DNA of 12,051 bases from Methanosarcina sp. (GTDB lineage Archaea > Halobacteriota > Methanosarcinia > Methanosarcinales > Methanosarcinaceae), in contig JADGNM010000037.1 of NCBI GenBank assembly GCA_017883485.1, positions 1 through 12,051 on the forward strand, in the 5' to 3' direction. Made by a program: the position numbers and the translations under genes. Under the pieces are notes generated by a model that saw only the letters and a program-made list of their open reading frames with translations, was not told where the DNA came from and made no database searches. This document shows positions 1 through 6,716 of this stretch, piece after piece. Position 1 is the stretch's first letter; every line of letters starts with the position of its first letter.

Positions 1-96
1 GTAAAGCATCATCATTGACCTCATACGCCAAATATTATCTTTGCAGTGAAATCGATGACAGCTATTGGAGTAACTGTCTAATATGACATAGTCATG
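1..96. mobile_element. Diverged, partial copy of a MITE-like element (right end)
   Basis: This stretch aligns, by eye at roughly three quarters identity with a few small indels, to the right three quarters of the 121-bp element at 1944-2064. The shared core GAAATCGATGACA (positions 48-60) is identical, as is AGTAACTGTCTAAT (70-83). The terminal repeat TAATATGACATAGTCATG (79-96) differs from the intact copy's repeat at two positions. The left end lies outside the window, so its second inverted repeat and target duplication cannot be checked. It is in the same orientation as the copy at 1944. The permease gene at 92-1024 runs into it and uses a TGA inside its terminal repeat as stop codon. The divergence suggests an old insertion. 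Confidence 0.7.
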
Positions 97-1024
97 GTAT
101 AATATACTGGATAATATATCCCGCAAGGACACTTATCCCAAACAGTAGAAGCAGTATCCTCAAAACTTCTTTTTTATCCTTTTCCTCTTTAAACAGGACT
201 AGCAATCCCAGACCGCCGCTAGCGCAAAGTCCGGCAATCATTGATCCGTAAGTAACGGCACCTTTGAGATACAACATGGTTATCGCGACAGAGGCAGCAC
301 AGTTTGGGATAAGCCCGAATAATGCCATTAAAAACGGTTGGAAAACGCCGTATCCTAAGAACAGCTTTTCGAATGCTTTTTCACCCATTTGAGCAATTGC
401 GAAATTTATTGCAAACGAAACGCCAAAAATGAAAATAAAAACATTGGCTGTATGGATTATTGGGTGAAGGATTATCTCTTTTGGATTAAATTCTGCTGAG
501 GAAGGGCTTGTACTGTGACCACAGCACGCTTTTTCTTCCAAAATTTTTTCATGATTATGATGTTTATTATCGGAACCTTCTGCATATGCTTTTATATGGG
601 CTAAAGTCTCTCTATTCGATTTTCTAAAAACGAAATCAACAGTATATCCACCTATTATAGCGATAATAATCTTTGTTATGATCAACGGCACAATAATTTC
701 AGCTTTTTCCGGTTGAGAAAGAATTACCGGAATGGCCTCGTCTGAAGTGGAAAGATAAACAGCAAGCAGAGTGCCTACAGTGGCTAACCTCTGCGTGTAT
801 AGAGCCGAAGCGACAACAGATATGCCGCACTGAGGGAAACTACCTGTCACCGCTCCTATAACAGGTCCAGCTGTCCCAGCCTTTTGCACTACTTTCCTCA
901 TTTTGTTCGCATATTTATATTCAACTATCTCAATTCCAACATAGATAATGAGAAGCAACGGGATCATTTTTGCGCTGTCTGTTAAAGCGTCTGAGAAAAT
1001 CTCAAACAAGTAATCTGCTTCCAT
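92..1024 (-). CDS. Putative metal-ion (manganese-type) permease, ArsP_2 family
   Basis: This is a 310-residue polytopic membrane protein. It resembles the ArsP_2 family (formerly DUF2899), usually labelled 'putative manganese transporter' and distantly related to ArsP/YraQ permeases; the substrate is not proven. The two halves repeat each other: FPQCG (residues 63-67) followed by STSDEAIP (92-99) matches IPNC (239-242) followed by ASGGLGLLVL (268-277). This is typical of transporters built from inverted repeats. The hydrophilic loop between the halves (about 135-182) carries HHNHEK (155-160) and ACCGH (166-170), a likely metal-binding patch. The ATG at 1024-1022 is preceded by AGAGG, a plausible ribosome site. 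The last hydrophobic segment ends at IIQYIIP. The next codon is a TGA inside the inverted repeat of the adjacent element, so a few native C-terminal residues may have been lost. It has a leader region of about 400 bp with a palindrome at 1195-1211. Confidence 0.8.
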   Translation of the reverse strand: MEADYLFEIFSDALTDSAKMIPLLLIIYVGIEIVEYKYANKMRKVVQKAGTAGPVIGAVTGSFPQCGISVVASALYTQRLATVGTLLAVYLSTSDEAIPVILSQPEKAEIIVPLIITKIIIAIIGGYTVDFVFRKSNRETLAHIKAYAEGSDNKHHNHEKILEEKACCGHSTSPSSAEFNPKEIILHPIIHTANVFIFIFGVSFAINFAIAQMGEKAFEKLFLGYGVFQPFLMALFGLIPNCAASVAITMLYLKGAVTYGSMIAGLCASGGLGLLVLFKEEKDKKEVLRILLLLFGISVLAGYIIQYIIP

Positions 1025-1194
1025 TTAATGGCCTCTACCTGGATCTGGTTTTCCTTCGTTTTTGGGCTTCCTGGGGCGCGCTGTACCACAAACGGATCTC
1101 CTGACTCAAATCTTTTTTCCTCAAACTGCAGTCAATGAATTATCAGTAAACGCTATTCAGGGGACGTTTTCAACAGGGTTATGGATTGCTCATG

Positions 1195-1219
1195 TTTGGT
1201 ATTATACCAAAGTATTTGG
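1195..1219. promoter_or_regulatory. Overlapping palindromes, possible operator of the permease
   Basis: TTTGGTATTATACCAAA (1195-1211) is a perfect dyad with 7-bp arms and a 3-bp centre. CCAAAGTATTTGG (1207-1219) is a second perfect dyad with 5-bp arms that shares the CCAAA arm. The pair lies about 170-195 bp upstream of the permease start. Dyads of this size are typical binding sites for dimeric regulators, and metal-responsive repressors often control such permeases. No regulator is encoded nearby, so the function is inference. An RNA hairpin in the permease leader is an alternative. Confidence 0.35.
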
Positions 1220-1380
1220 CATTATGACAAAAATTGAATGTCGTGATTACAATGGGATAAGTAGCCTAAAAACGTTGCGCATAATGTAAAAATAGGATCT
1301 GCCGTAGTTGATCAGTTAAGATTTTCTTCAAAGGCAAATTTTTAACTTATTTTAATTAGTATGTACAGCTAAAGCAATAA

Positions 1381-1390
1381 TTTATATGTA
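1381..1390 (+). promoter_or_regulatory. TATA-like box for the small coiled-coil ORF
   Basis: TTTATATGTA matches the archaeal TATA-box pattern and lies 54 bp before the ATG at 1444. That would place transcription start near 1410 and leave a leader of about 30 nt. It is only a sequence match. Confidence 0.35.
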
Positions 1391-1443
1391 AAAGCGGTAT
1401 CATGGCTTAAGAAACATGAAATCATTATTATTGGGCGGATAGG

Positions 1444-1617
1444 ATGCAGAGTAATGATCTTATTAAAGAGCAGGTCATACAATTAAAAATAGAAATTGCG
1501 CAGTTGGAAGTGGAGATTAATAAATTGGAAGTTATGATACATGAAAAAAAGTATGCCCTGAATAGGTTATGCGAACTTTTAGAAATACGGGATATATCTT
1601 TAAGCGACGACAAATAA
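1444..1617 (+). CDS. Small coiled-coil protein, unknown function
   Basis: This open frame encodes 57 residues from MQSNDLIKEQ to SLSDDK. I do not recognise a family. Residues about 6-50 are strongly helical and charged, with hydrophobic residues at heptad-like spacing (LIKEQVIQLKIEIAQLEVEI, then KLEVMIHEKKYALNRL). This predicts a single long amphipathic helix or coiled coil, probably oligomeric. There is no signal peptide or membrane segment. The ATG at 1444 follows GGCGGATAGG, a weak ribosome-site candidate, and a TATA-like box lies 54 bp upstream. The gene ends only 32 bp from the stop of the convergent amidohydrolase. The biased composition and clean helix pattern favour a real gene over chance, but there is no homology evidence here. 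Confidence 0.5.
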   Translation: MQSNDLIKEQVIQLKIEIAQLEVEINKLEVMIHEKKYALNRLCELLEIRDISLSDDK

Positions 1618-1649
1618 GCCGGCTAAAAACATAAGTTTATCGCACGATT

Positions 1650-2938
1650 TTACCTCTCTGCTTTATAGGCAATTTCACCATCTACTAAAACCATATCAGC
1701 GGTTGAAAAGGTATCAAATGGGTGGCCATCCATAATAACAATGTCAGCATCCTTTCCCTTTTCAATACTGCCAACTCTATCATCTATGCCGAGTATTGCG
1801 GCAGGATTTATAGTTATTGCTTTGAGAGCCTCATATTCTTCCATTCCTTCCTTAACTGATAGTGCGGCGCACAAAACAAGGTATTGAATTGGGATCACAG
1901 GGTGATCTGTCATAAGTGCAACTATTACGCCGTTCTTTGATAACTTGACTATGTCACATTACCAGGTGAAAACATCATCACTAGACCATATTAAACCAAA
2001 TGTCTTGTTTGCTGCGAAATCGATGACAGCAAATTGAGTAACTGTCTAATGTGACATAGTCAAGATAATATCCCGGCATTTTCAAAGCTCAGGTTTTTAA
2101 GCTCTATCTTTGACCTTCTGGTGAGATTAGGTCCAACTATACATGGATATTTTTCTTTTTTAAGTTCGTCGAGCATTAAGTATCCTTCAGTTACGTGATC
2201 AAGTGTGAGTTTCAGGTTAAACTCTTTGGCGATTCGAATTGCGGTGTATATGTCATCAGCTCTGTGTGCATGAGCCTTTAATGGAATTTCACCTTTTAAA
2301 ACAGGAACCAGACTTTCATACTTTAAATTGTAATCGGGTCCGTCTTCGTTTTTAGTCTCAGCCTTCTCCTTTTTGGACATATATTCGATGGTCTTAAACA
2401 AAGTTTCTCTTAAAATAGCCGCAGTTGCCATTCGAGTTGTTGGGGCCTTATGCTTTTCTTTATAAACATTTTTAGGATTCTCTCCAAAAGCAATTTTTAT
2501 TGCAACAGGTGCTTTAATTATCATATTGTCTATTCTCGTACCATAGGTTTTTATTGCAGCAAATTGCCCTCCGAGAATATTAGCACTACCCGGACCTGTC
2601 GCTGTTGCAGTAATTCCGGAGCGTAAGGCTTCACTAAAGCAGCGGTCGCAGGGATTTATTCCATCAATTGCCCTCAGATGTGGTGTAACAGGGTCGGTAT
2701 CCTCATTGCCATCCGCTCCCTCAAAGCCCATAGAATCCTCAAACATTCCAAGATGCGAGTGTGCATCTATAAATCCCGGAAAAACAAGTTTACCACTTGC
2801 ATCAAATACGTCATCCGCCTCTTCATTTATTTCACCTATTCTTACTATTTTACTATCTTTTATAAGTATATCTGCGTTTTCTAAGATTCCGGATTCTGAC
2901 ATCGTATATATTTTGGCATTTTTAATTATCCTTCTCAT
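1650..2938 (-). pseudogene. Amidohydrolase (imidazolonepropionase-like), split by a MITE insertion
   Basis: This is a metal-dependent hydrolase of the amidohydrolase superfamily, closest in style to the HutI-like/imidazolonepropionase group (COG1228); the substrate is unknown. The 5' fragment (2938-2060) holds FPGFIDAHSH with the metal-binding HxH at residues 60 and 62, KAHAH at 221-225 and LDHVTEG around His248. The 3' fragment (coding from about 1940 to 1650) holds the TDHP motif with the conserved metal-ligand/catalytic Asp, and NPAAILGIDDRVGSIEKGKDAD, typical of the C-terminal end of the family. A 121-bp element plus a 4-bp duplication separates them. Removing 125 bp fuses ...FENAGILS to KNGVIVALMTDHP in frame and gives 387 residues, a normal family length. 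The ATG at 2938 has AAGGA about 6 nt upstream. As it stands the first product stops at a TGA inside the element after residue 292 and lacks the C-terminal catalytic Asp, so it is probably inactive. Confidence 0.85.
1944..2064. mobile_element. 121-bp MITE-like element with 18-bp inverted repeats
   Basis: The element begins CTTGACTATGTCACATTA (1944-1961) and ends with its exact reverse complement TAATGTGACATAGTCAAG (2047-2064). It is flanked by the direct repeat ATAA (1940-1943 and 2065-2068), the expected target duplication. Deleting one ATAA and the element rebuilds the amidohydrolase frame exactly, which proves the boundaries. It is too short for a transposase and so must have been moved in trans. 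Inside are two nested dyads: TTTGCTG/CAGCAAA (2008-2014 and 2027-2033) and GACAG/CTGTC (2025-2029 and 2041-2045). I cannot assign the parent IS family. The perfect TIRs and intact duplication point to a recent insertion. Confidence 0.9.
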
Positions 2939-3138
2939 AACTTTTCCTTTTTATGTTTATATTTTTTTACGCTTAGACCTTCAGGTAATCACTGAAACTG
3001 CCCAATTTGAGTATCACCGAAAAATTAAATTATGTTGAATATAATCTCTTAAAATAAATTTAACATCTCCCACAAAAAATAAATCATAAAAAGACACGAT
3101 TAATATAGTTCTCTCAGCCTATATTTAAAGGAGGCACA
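2939..3138. promoter_or_regulatory. Divergent promoter region of amidohydrolase and uppS
   Basis: This 200-bp, very AT-rich spacer separates two genes read away from each other. On the minus strand GATTATATTC (around 3040-3049) could be the amidohydrolase TATA box, giving a leader of about 75 nt. On the plus strand several A/T runs (for example near 3053-3061 and 3100-3110) could serve uppS, but none stands out. An open frame that extends into this spacer from inside the amidohydrolase is a shadow. No hairpin or operator is obvious. Confidence 0.35.
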
Positions 3139-3141
3139 TTG
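3127..3141 (+). promoter_or_regulatory. Strong Shine-Dalgarno fixing a TTG start for uppS
   Basis: AAAGGAGG (3127-3134) is followed four bases later by TTG (3139-3141). The next in-frame ATG is far inside the catalytic motif (IMDGN), so it cannot be the start. The ribosome site therefore argues for the TTG. Confidence 0.7.
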
Positions 3142-4074
3142 ACGAATTTAAAGACAAGTTTATACTGGAAAAGAGCTCTCTGGGCGGGGTTTCGTTTCTT
3201 GAAAAACCTCACTTTTAGTGTATTTTACCAGCGATACGAACATAGGCTCGAAAAAAGGATTCGAAATTCGGAAATTCCTAACCATATAGCCGTAATTATG
3301 GATGGAAACCGCAGGTTTGCAGGGCATCTGGGAAAGACTCGAAGTTTCGGGCATGCGATGGGAGCAGAAGTTACCGAAAAGGTGATCGAATGGTGTTATG
3401 AAATAGGGGTAAAACAGCTTACTCTTTACGCTTTCTCTACGGAAAACTTCCAGCGCTCCGAAGAGGAAGTAGATGGCCTCTTTAACCTTATAAGTCAAAA
3501 ATTTCTGAAACTGTATTCTGACCCAAGGACAAGCGAAAAAGAGATACAGATTCGAGTCATCGGCGATAGGTCAAAACTGCCGAATTTTCTAAACGAATCA
3601 ATAAAAAAAATAGAAAAATCTACAGAGCATTATAATAAATTTCACCTGAACGTAGCCATAGCTTACGGAGGCAGACAAGAAATTATCCAGGCAGTCAGGG
3701 ATATTGCAGGCTCTGTTTCCAGTGGGAAGCTTTCCCTTGAAGAAGTGGATGAGAACCTTATTTCAGAACACCTCTATCCTGCTCCGGGAGTCTCCGTTCC
3801 CAATGTTGACCTGATCATTCGCACCGGCGGCGATGAGAGAGTTTCTAATTTCCTTCCCTGGCAAGCTAACGGAAGCGAATGTGCAGCATACTTTTGCGTT
3901 CCTTTTTGGCCCGAGTTCCGAAAAATAGACCTTCTCCGTTCCATCAGGGTATATCAGGCTCGAAAAGCCGAGAAAAGGCAAGAACATTCATATAGAGTTT
4001 CAAGAGTAGTGGACTTCCTTAAAATACGCAAGTATGGAGAAAACATGAAGATCCCGGAAAGTTTCTGCCAGTAA
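3139..4074 (+). CDS. uppS: cis-Polyprenyl (undecaprenyl-type) diphosphate synthase
   Basis: This is a cis-prenyltransferase that condenses isopentenyl diphosphate units onto an allylic primer to make the long polyprenyl diphosphate used as glycan carrier. In archaea it feeds dolichol-type carriers for protein glycosylation and surface polysaccharide. It is 311 residues, longer than the bacterial enzymes (about 250) because of an N-terminal extension of about 45 residues. Visible motifs are IMDGNRR with the catalytic Asp55, GHAMGAE (71-77), [11 protein letters not shown] (97-107), RVIGD (139-143), AYGGR (175-179) and the pyrophosphate-binding [11 protein letters not shown] (228-238). These are followed by the conserved Glu at 247 and FWPEF (256-260). 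The Glu segment reads [12 protein letters not shown], two residues longer than the bacterial WQ-AY-ELYF pattern. It acts at the cytoplasmic face of the membrane. The gene stands alone, with a convergent neighbour and a hairpin after it. Confidence 0.93.
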   Translation: MTNLKTSLYWKRALWAGFRFLKNLTFSVFYQRYEHRLEKRIRNSEIPNHIAVIMDGNRRFAGHLGKTRSFGHAMGAEVTEKVIEWCYEIGVKQLTLYAFSTENFQRSEEEVDGLFNLISQKFLKLYSDPRTSEKEIQIRVIGDRSKLPNFLNESIKKIEKSTEHYNKFHLNVAIAYGGRQEIIQAVRDIAGSVSSGKLSLEEVDENLISEHLYPAPGVSVPNVDLIIRTGGDERVSNFLPWQANGSECAAYFCVPFWPEFRKIDLLRSIRVYQARKAEKRQEHSYRVSRVVDFLKIRKYGENMKIPESFCQ

Positions 4075-4147
4075 ACGAACAGCGATGCAATCTCGATTCT
4101 AGCATTGCTGAAGGTTCGTTTTGGCTCCGTATAAGGGACTTCTCAAT

Positions 4148-4169
4148 CAGGCTTAACTATTGAAGCCTG
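4148..4169. terminator. Hairpin between convergent uppS and pentapeptide gene
   Basis: CAGGCTT (4148-4154) and AAGCCTG (4163-4169) pair perfectly around an 8-nt loop in the 122-bp gap between two converging genes. No long T run follows on either strand, so it is at best a weak bidirectional terminator. Confidence 0.4.
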
Positions 4170-4196
4170 GTTAAAAGTTGTTGTCAAAATATCCAT

Positions 4197-5153
4197 TCAT
4201 TCATCTTTTGATTTTTCAAAAAGAGCAGGATACTTCTCTTTTAATGGTATGAGAAGCTTTTCGTCTAATTCTGCATTATAGAGTGTTCTCACTTTAGAAA
4301 GCTGGTCAAGTGATAAATTCTGAGCCCCTTTAAGTTTAGCCTCTTTGAGTTTAGCTCCTTCGAGGTTAGCCTTTCTAAAGTTAGTATCTTTAAGGTTGGT
4401 CTTTACAAGGTTAGCCCCTTGAAATTCAGCCCTTTGAAGGTTAGCCCCATTAAGATTAGCTTTTATCAGGTTAGCACCTTTAAGGTTAGCACCTTTAAGG
4501 CTAGCACCTTTGAGGTTAGCACTTATAAGCTTAGCTCCTTCAAGGTTTGCTCCTTCTAATTTAGCCTCTTTAAGTTTAGCCCCTTCAAGGTTAGCTCTTT
4601 CTAATTTAGCCTTTCGGAGGTTAGACTCCTTAAGTTTAGTCTCTTGTAAGTTCGCCTCTATAAGGTTAGCTCCTTGAAGGTTAGCCCCACTAAGATTAGC
4701 TTTTATCAGGTTAGCTTCTTGAAGATTAGCCTCTTGAAGATTAGCCGATTGAAAGTTAGTCTCTTGTAGATTAGCTCCTTGAAGGTTAGCTCCTTCCATG
4801 TTAGCCTTTTCAAGGTCAGCTCCCTGTAGGTTAGCCTCTTGTAGGTTAGCTCCCTGCAGGTTAGCTTTTTCGAGGTCAGCTCCTTGTAAATTCGCTTTTA
4901 AAAGGTTAGCCCCTTGAAGGTTAGCCTTTTCAAGTTTAGCCTCTATAAGGTCGATTCCCTGTAGGTTAGCTTCTTGTAGGTTAGTCTCTTGTAGGTCAGC
5001 TCCATAAAGTGTGGCCACCTGTAGATTGGCCTTCTCAAGGTCAGCTCCTTGCAGGGAAGCCTCTTGCAGGTTGGCCTCTTGCAGGTTGGCTCCTTGGAAG
5101 TTAGCCCCTTGAAGATTCGCTCCTCGAAGGTCTTTTCCCGCTGGAATATCCAT
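4197..5153 (-). CDS. Pentapeptide-repeat protein
   Basis: This is a 318-residue protein made almost wholly of A(D/N)LxX pentapeptide repeats, from about residue 8 to 277. The pattern predicts a right-handed quadrilateral beta-helix. The biochemical role of most such proteins is unknown; some mimic DNA and others act as interaction scaffolds. There is no signal peptide or membrane segment. The 41-residue tail (QNLSLDQLSKVRTLYNAELD... to KSKDE) resembles the short helical C-terminal cap seen on other pentapeptide proteins. A 20-residue unit, one full coil of the helix, is repeated nearly perfectly (LQGADLEKAN recurs 20 residues apart). The ATG at 5153 has no clear ribosome site. A strong TATA-like box lies about 80-95 bp upstream. 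The convergent neighbour is uppS, with no functional link visible. Confidence 0.93.
   Translation of the reverse strand: MDIPAGKDLRGANLQGANFQGANLQEANLQEASLQGADLEKANLQVATLYGADLQETNLQEANLQGIDLIEAKLEKANLQGANLLKANLQGADLEKANLQGANLQEANLQGADLEKANMEGANLQGANLQETNFQSANLQEANLQEANLIKANLSGANLQGANLIEANLQETKLKESNLRKAKLERANLEGAKLKEAKLEGANLEGAKLISANLKGASLKGANLKGANLIKANLNGANLQRAEFQGANLVKTNLKDTNFRKANLEGAKLKEAKLKGAQNLSLDQLSKVRTLYNAELDEKLLIPLKEKYPALFEKSKDE
4320..5130. repeat. 15-bp tandem repeat tract encoding pentapeptides
   Basis: On the plus strand the unit is close to GGTTAGCTCCTTGAA, repeated about fifty times with variation. A 60-bp higher-order unit is visible around 4795-4915, where blocks carrying AGGTCAGCTCC recur 60 bp apart. 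The tract is coding. Its regularity makes gain or loss of repeat units by recombination or slippage plausible. Confidence 0.8.
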
Positions 5154-5497
5154 ATGCGATTAATCTGCTTCGAACTTAAATAAATATTCCTATTTCCAAT
5201 AGATCAAGTTTAAACTTAATAAATATACATTAAATATATATATAAACAAATTTAAATAAATTATGTTAAGAAGATTTTCTGCTCTTCGAATTATATAGAA
5301 GCGTCTGTGAGAGAAATTCAAAGAAAGGCTTTAGAAGTTCTACCTTTATATCCTTAAATCAACTATGAGAATTACAACCTCGCACTTCCTGAAATAACAT
5401 TCAGGGCAACAAAATTGACAGCTTTTTAAGGTCTTATTACATATCTATTATTTTGCTAAGGAAACTGAACTGATCACAACTTTTACAGGCAGTAAAT
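5154..5497. other. AT-rich divergent intergenic region, no gene
   Basis: This 344-bp spacer lies between the pentapeptide gene and cofE. It holds the TATA-like run at 5232-5246 for the minus-strand gene. The plus side contains short A/T motifs such as TTTATATCC near 5345-5353 that could serve cofE. A short plus-strand frame ending in VREIQRKALEVLPLYP (stop near 5359) has no ATG and no ribosome site, so I do not call it. No hairpin or repeat stands out. Confidence 0.5.
5232..5246 (-). promoter_or_regulatory. TATA box of the pentapeptide-repeat gene
   Basis: Read on the minus strand this is TTTATATATATATTT, an excellent archaeal TATA box. It lies about 80-95 bp upstream of the start codon, which implies a leader of roughly 55-60 nt. 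Confidence 0.45.
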
Positions 5498-6313
5498 ATG
5501 AATTCAGAAAAAACTTCCATTCAGATGTTTGGAATTAGGACCCCTATTATTAGGGAAGGAGACGACATCATACGAATTCTGGAAACTTCTCTGGAGGACG
5601 CAGGCGTTGTGCCAATTGATCGCGATATTGTAGTTCTGGCCGAATCTGCAGTTGGTACGGCAGAGAAGAGAGTTATTGAGCTTGCAAGCATTATTCCAGG
5701 GGAAAAGGCACTGCTTCTTGGGGAAAAGTACGGAATTGATCCAAGAGAAATGGAACTTGTGCTTCAGGAATGCGATGAGATTTTCGGGGGCGTACCCGGA
5801 GCTGCACTCACCATCACTAAAGGTGTTCTGGCTCCGAATGCAGGAATTGATGCATCCAATGCTCCTGAAGGTCGGGTAGTCCTTCTTCCGAAAGATCCGA
5901 GAAAAAGCTCGGACTATATCCGAGCCCGACTTGAACAGCGCTATTCATGCAGGCTCGGAGTAATTATCGGGGATAGCAGGACTCAGCCTCTCAGGCTTGG
6001 CTGTACAGGTATAGCACTGGGAGTTTCGGGATTTGTGCCTGTCGAGGATGCACGGGGGACCTGTGATATCTACGGAAAACCCCTCCGTATAACATACAAA
6101 GCAGTGGCAGATAACCTTGTTTCTGCTGCGGAACTTCTAATGGGAGAAGCCGGTGAAAGAATACCCTGCGTATTGATCCGGGGTGCCCCTGTTAATATGG
6201 TAAATGAATCTCCGGACGTGCCGACGATCTCTATGGAAGGCTGCATGTACTTCGGTAATATTATTAAAGGCCGGACAGAATGCAAAGGTATTGAAAGTCA
6301 GAAAAATGAATGA
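5498..6313 (+). CDS. cofE: Coenzyme F420-0:L-glutamate ligase
   Basis: CofE adds L-glutamate to F420-0 with GTP and divalent metal, first making F420-1 and then the gamma-linked F420-2. This is the last stage in making the deazaflavin hydride carrier of methanogens. The product is 271 residues, slightly longer than typical (about 250) because of a short tail after the conserved fold. Family features are FGIRTPIIREGDDI at the N terminus (11-24), APNAGIDASN (112-121) with the metal-binding Asp, GDSRTQPLRLG (158-168) and GTCDIYGKPLRIT (187-199). It is cytoplasmic. The ATG at 5498 gives the expected family N terminus, although its ribosome site is weak (CAGGC). The gene is alone on its strand until the thioredoxin 400 bp on, so an operon with other cof genes is not seen here. 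Confidence 0.95.
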   Translation: MNSEKTSIQMFGIRTPIIREGDDIIRILETSLEDAGVVPIDRDIVVLAESAVGTAEKRVIELASIIPGEKALLLGEKYGIDPREMELVLQECDEIFGGVPGAALTITKGVLAPNAGIDASNAPEGRVVLLPKDPRKSSDYIRARLEQRYSCRLGVIIGDSRTQPLRLGCTGIALGVSGFVPVEDARGTCDIYGKPLRITYKAVADNLVSAAELLMGEAGERIPCVLIRGAPVNMVNESPDVPTISMEGCMYFGNIIKGRTECKGIESQKNE

Positions 6314-6338
6314 GTACTTTATCTTTAGAAACACTCAT
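6310..6338 (+). terminator. Weak hairpin after cofE
   Basis: ATGAGT (6310-6315), overlapping the cofE stop codon, pairs with ACTCAT (6333-6338) across a 17-nt loop and is followed by CTTTAAAAA. The stem is only six pairs, so this is a tentative terminator. Confidence 0.22.
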
Positions 6339-6716
6339 CTTTAAAAACGCATCCGTGAAACTTAATTGAGACATGCTATCAAGTATATTCTAGAGCTCTC
6401 GGAAGCACAATCTCCAGTTAAGTTTTCGAATTTTAAGTTAAAAGCTTGCTGTGATTCCTTCCTTCCCTCAATAATTCGTTTAAAATAAAATCCATAAGAC
6501 TGAGATAGCATTATATATTCTCGAAGATAATATATACAACAAATGAGTCCCGACCCTGCATTTGGAATTCTATCTTTCAGGTCGCTTATCATTCAGGATT
6601 GGGTTTCCGGTAGCTTGTCGTACAGTAATATATGTACGATTCTTGTGCAGTTTCAAAAGTGGAATAAATGAGAACAGAGAAAGTTTCAAACATTCTAAAA
6701 TACCATAGGTGATTTT
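6314..6716. other. Intergenic region upstream of thioredoxin, no convincing gene
   Basis: This is a 403-bp spacer. A minus-strand frame (6362-6592) and a 42-codon plus-strand frame (6543-6671) exist, but neither has a ribosome site or a recognisable domain. An AT-rich dyad, TATATATT/AATATATA, lies near 6511-6535. The clearest signal is the dyad at 6618-6639 before the thioredoxin gene. The size of the spacer leaves room for a leader or small RNA, but nothing specific is visible. Confidence 0.45.
6618..6639. promoter_or_regulatory. Dyad overlapping the thioredoxin promoter, candidate operator
   Basis: TCGTACA (6618-6624) and TGTACGA (6633-6639) are exact inverted repeats separated by 8 bp (GTAATATA). 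The centre plus right arm contain a TATA-like AATATATG, about 80-90 bp upstream of the thioredoxin ATG. A dimeric regulator bound here would block or control transcription initiation. The position suggests redox control, and methanogen redox regulators of the MsvR type are known to bind dyads at redox genes. I cannot confirm a consensus match from memory. Confidence 0.4.

Larger units (their letters stand above)
1025..1443. other. Divergent intergenic region, no convincing gene
   Basis: This is the 419-bp spacer between the minus-strand permease and the plus-strand coiled-coil ORF. A plus-strand open frame at 1062-1289 starts with TTG, lacks a ribosome site and has no recognisable domain, so I treat it as non-coding. 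The region must hold the permease promoter and probably the promoter of the small ORF. It contains overlapping palindromes at 1195-1219 and a TATA-like TTTATATGTA at 1381-1390. I see no recognisable riboswitch fold. Confidence 0.5.

Noticed and set aside
1062..1289. 75-codon plus-strand open frame upstream of the permease
   Set aside because: It starts with TTG, has no ribosome site or recognisable domain, and overlaps the expected permease promoter region.
1025..1320. Possible manganese riboswitch in the permease leader
   Set aside because: The leader is long, but I could not identify the conserved elements of a known metal riboswitch on the minus strand.
1428..1613. 61-codon minus-strand frame
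   Set aside because: It is antisense to the coiled-coil ORF at 1444-1617, whose helical pattern explains the open antisense frame.
2678..3038. Two plus-strand frames across the amidohydrolase 5' end
   Set aside because: Both are antisense shadows of a gene with clear family motifs. The tails simply run into AT-rich spacer.
3160..3987. Minus-strand frames inside uppS
   Set aside because: They are shadows of a well-supported gene, with no domain or ribosome site.
4320..5130. Regular short repeats that could suggest a CRISPR array or minisatellite
   Set aside because: The 15-bp units have no spacers and encode pentapeptide repeats throughout one frame.
5266..5359. Short plus-strand frame ending VREIQRKALEVLPLYP before cofE
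   Set aside because: The sequence looks slightly protein-like, but there is no ATG and no ribosome site, and the frame is short.
6362..6592. 76-codon minus-strand frame between cofE and thioredoxin
   Set aside because: There is no ribosome site, no recognisable domain and an erratic composition.
6543..6671. 42-codon plus-strand frame starting MSPDPAFG
   Set aside because: There is no ribosome site, and it spans the candidate thioredoxin operator and promoter.
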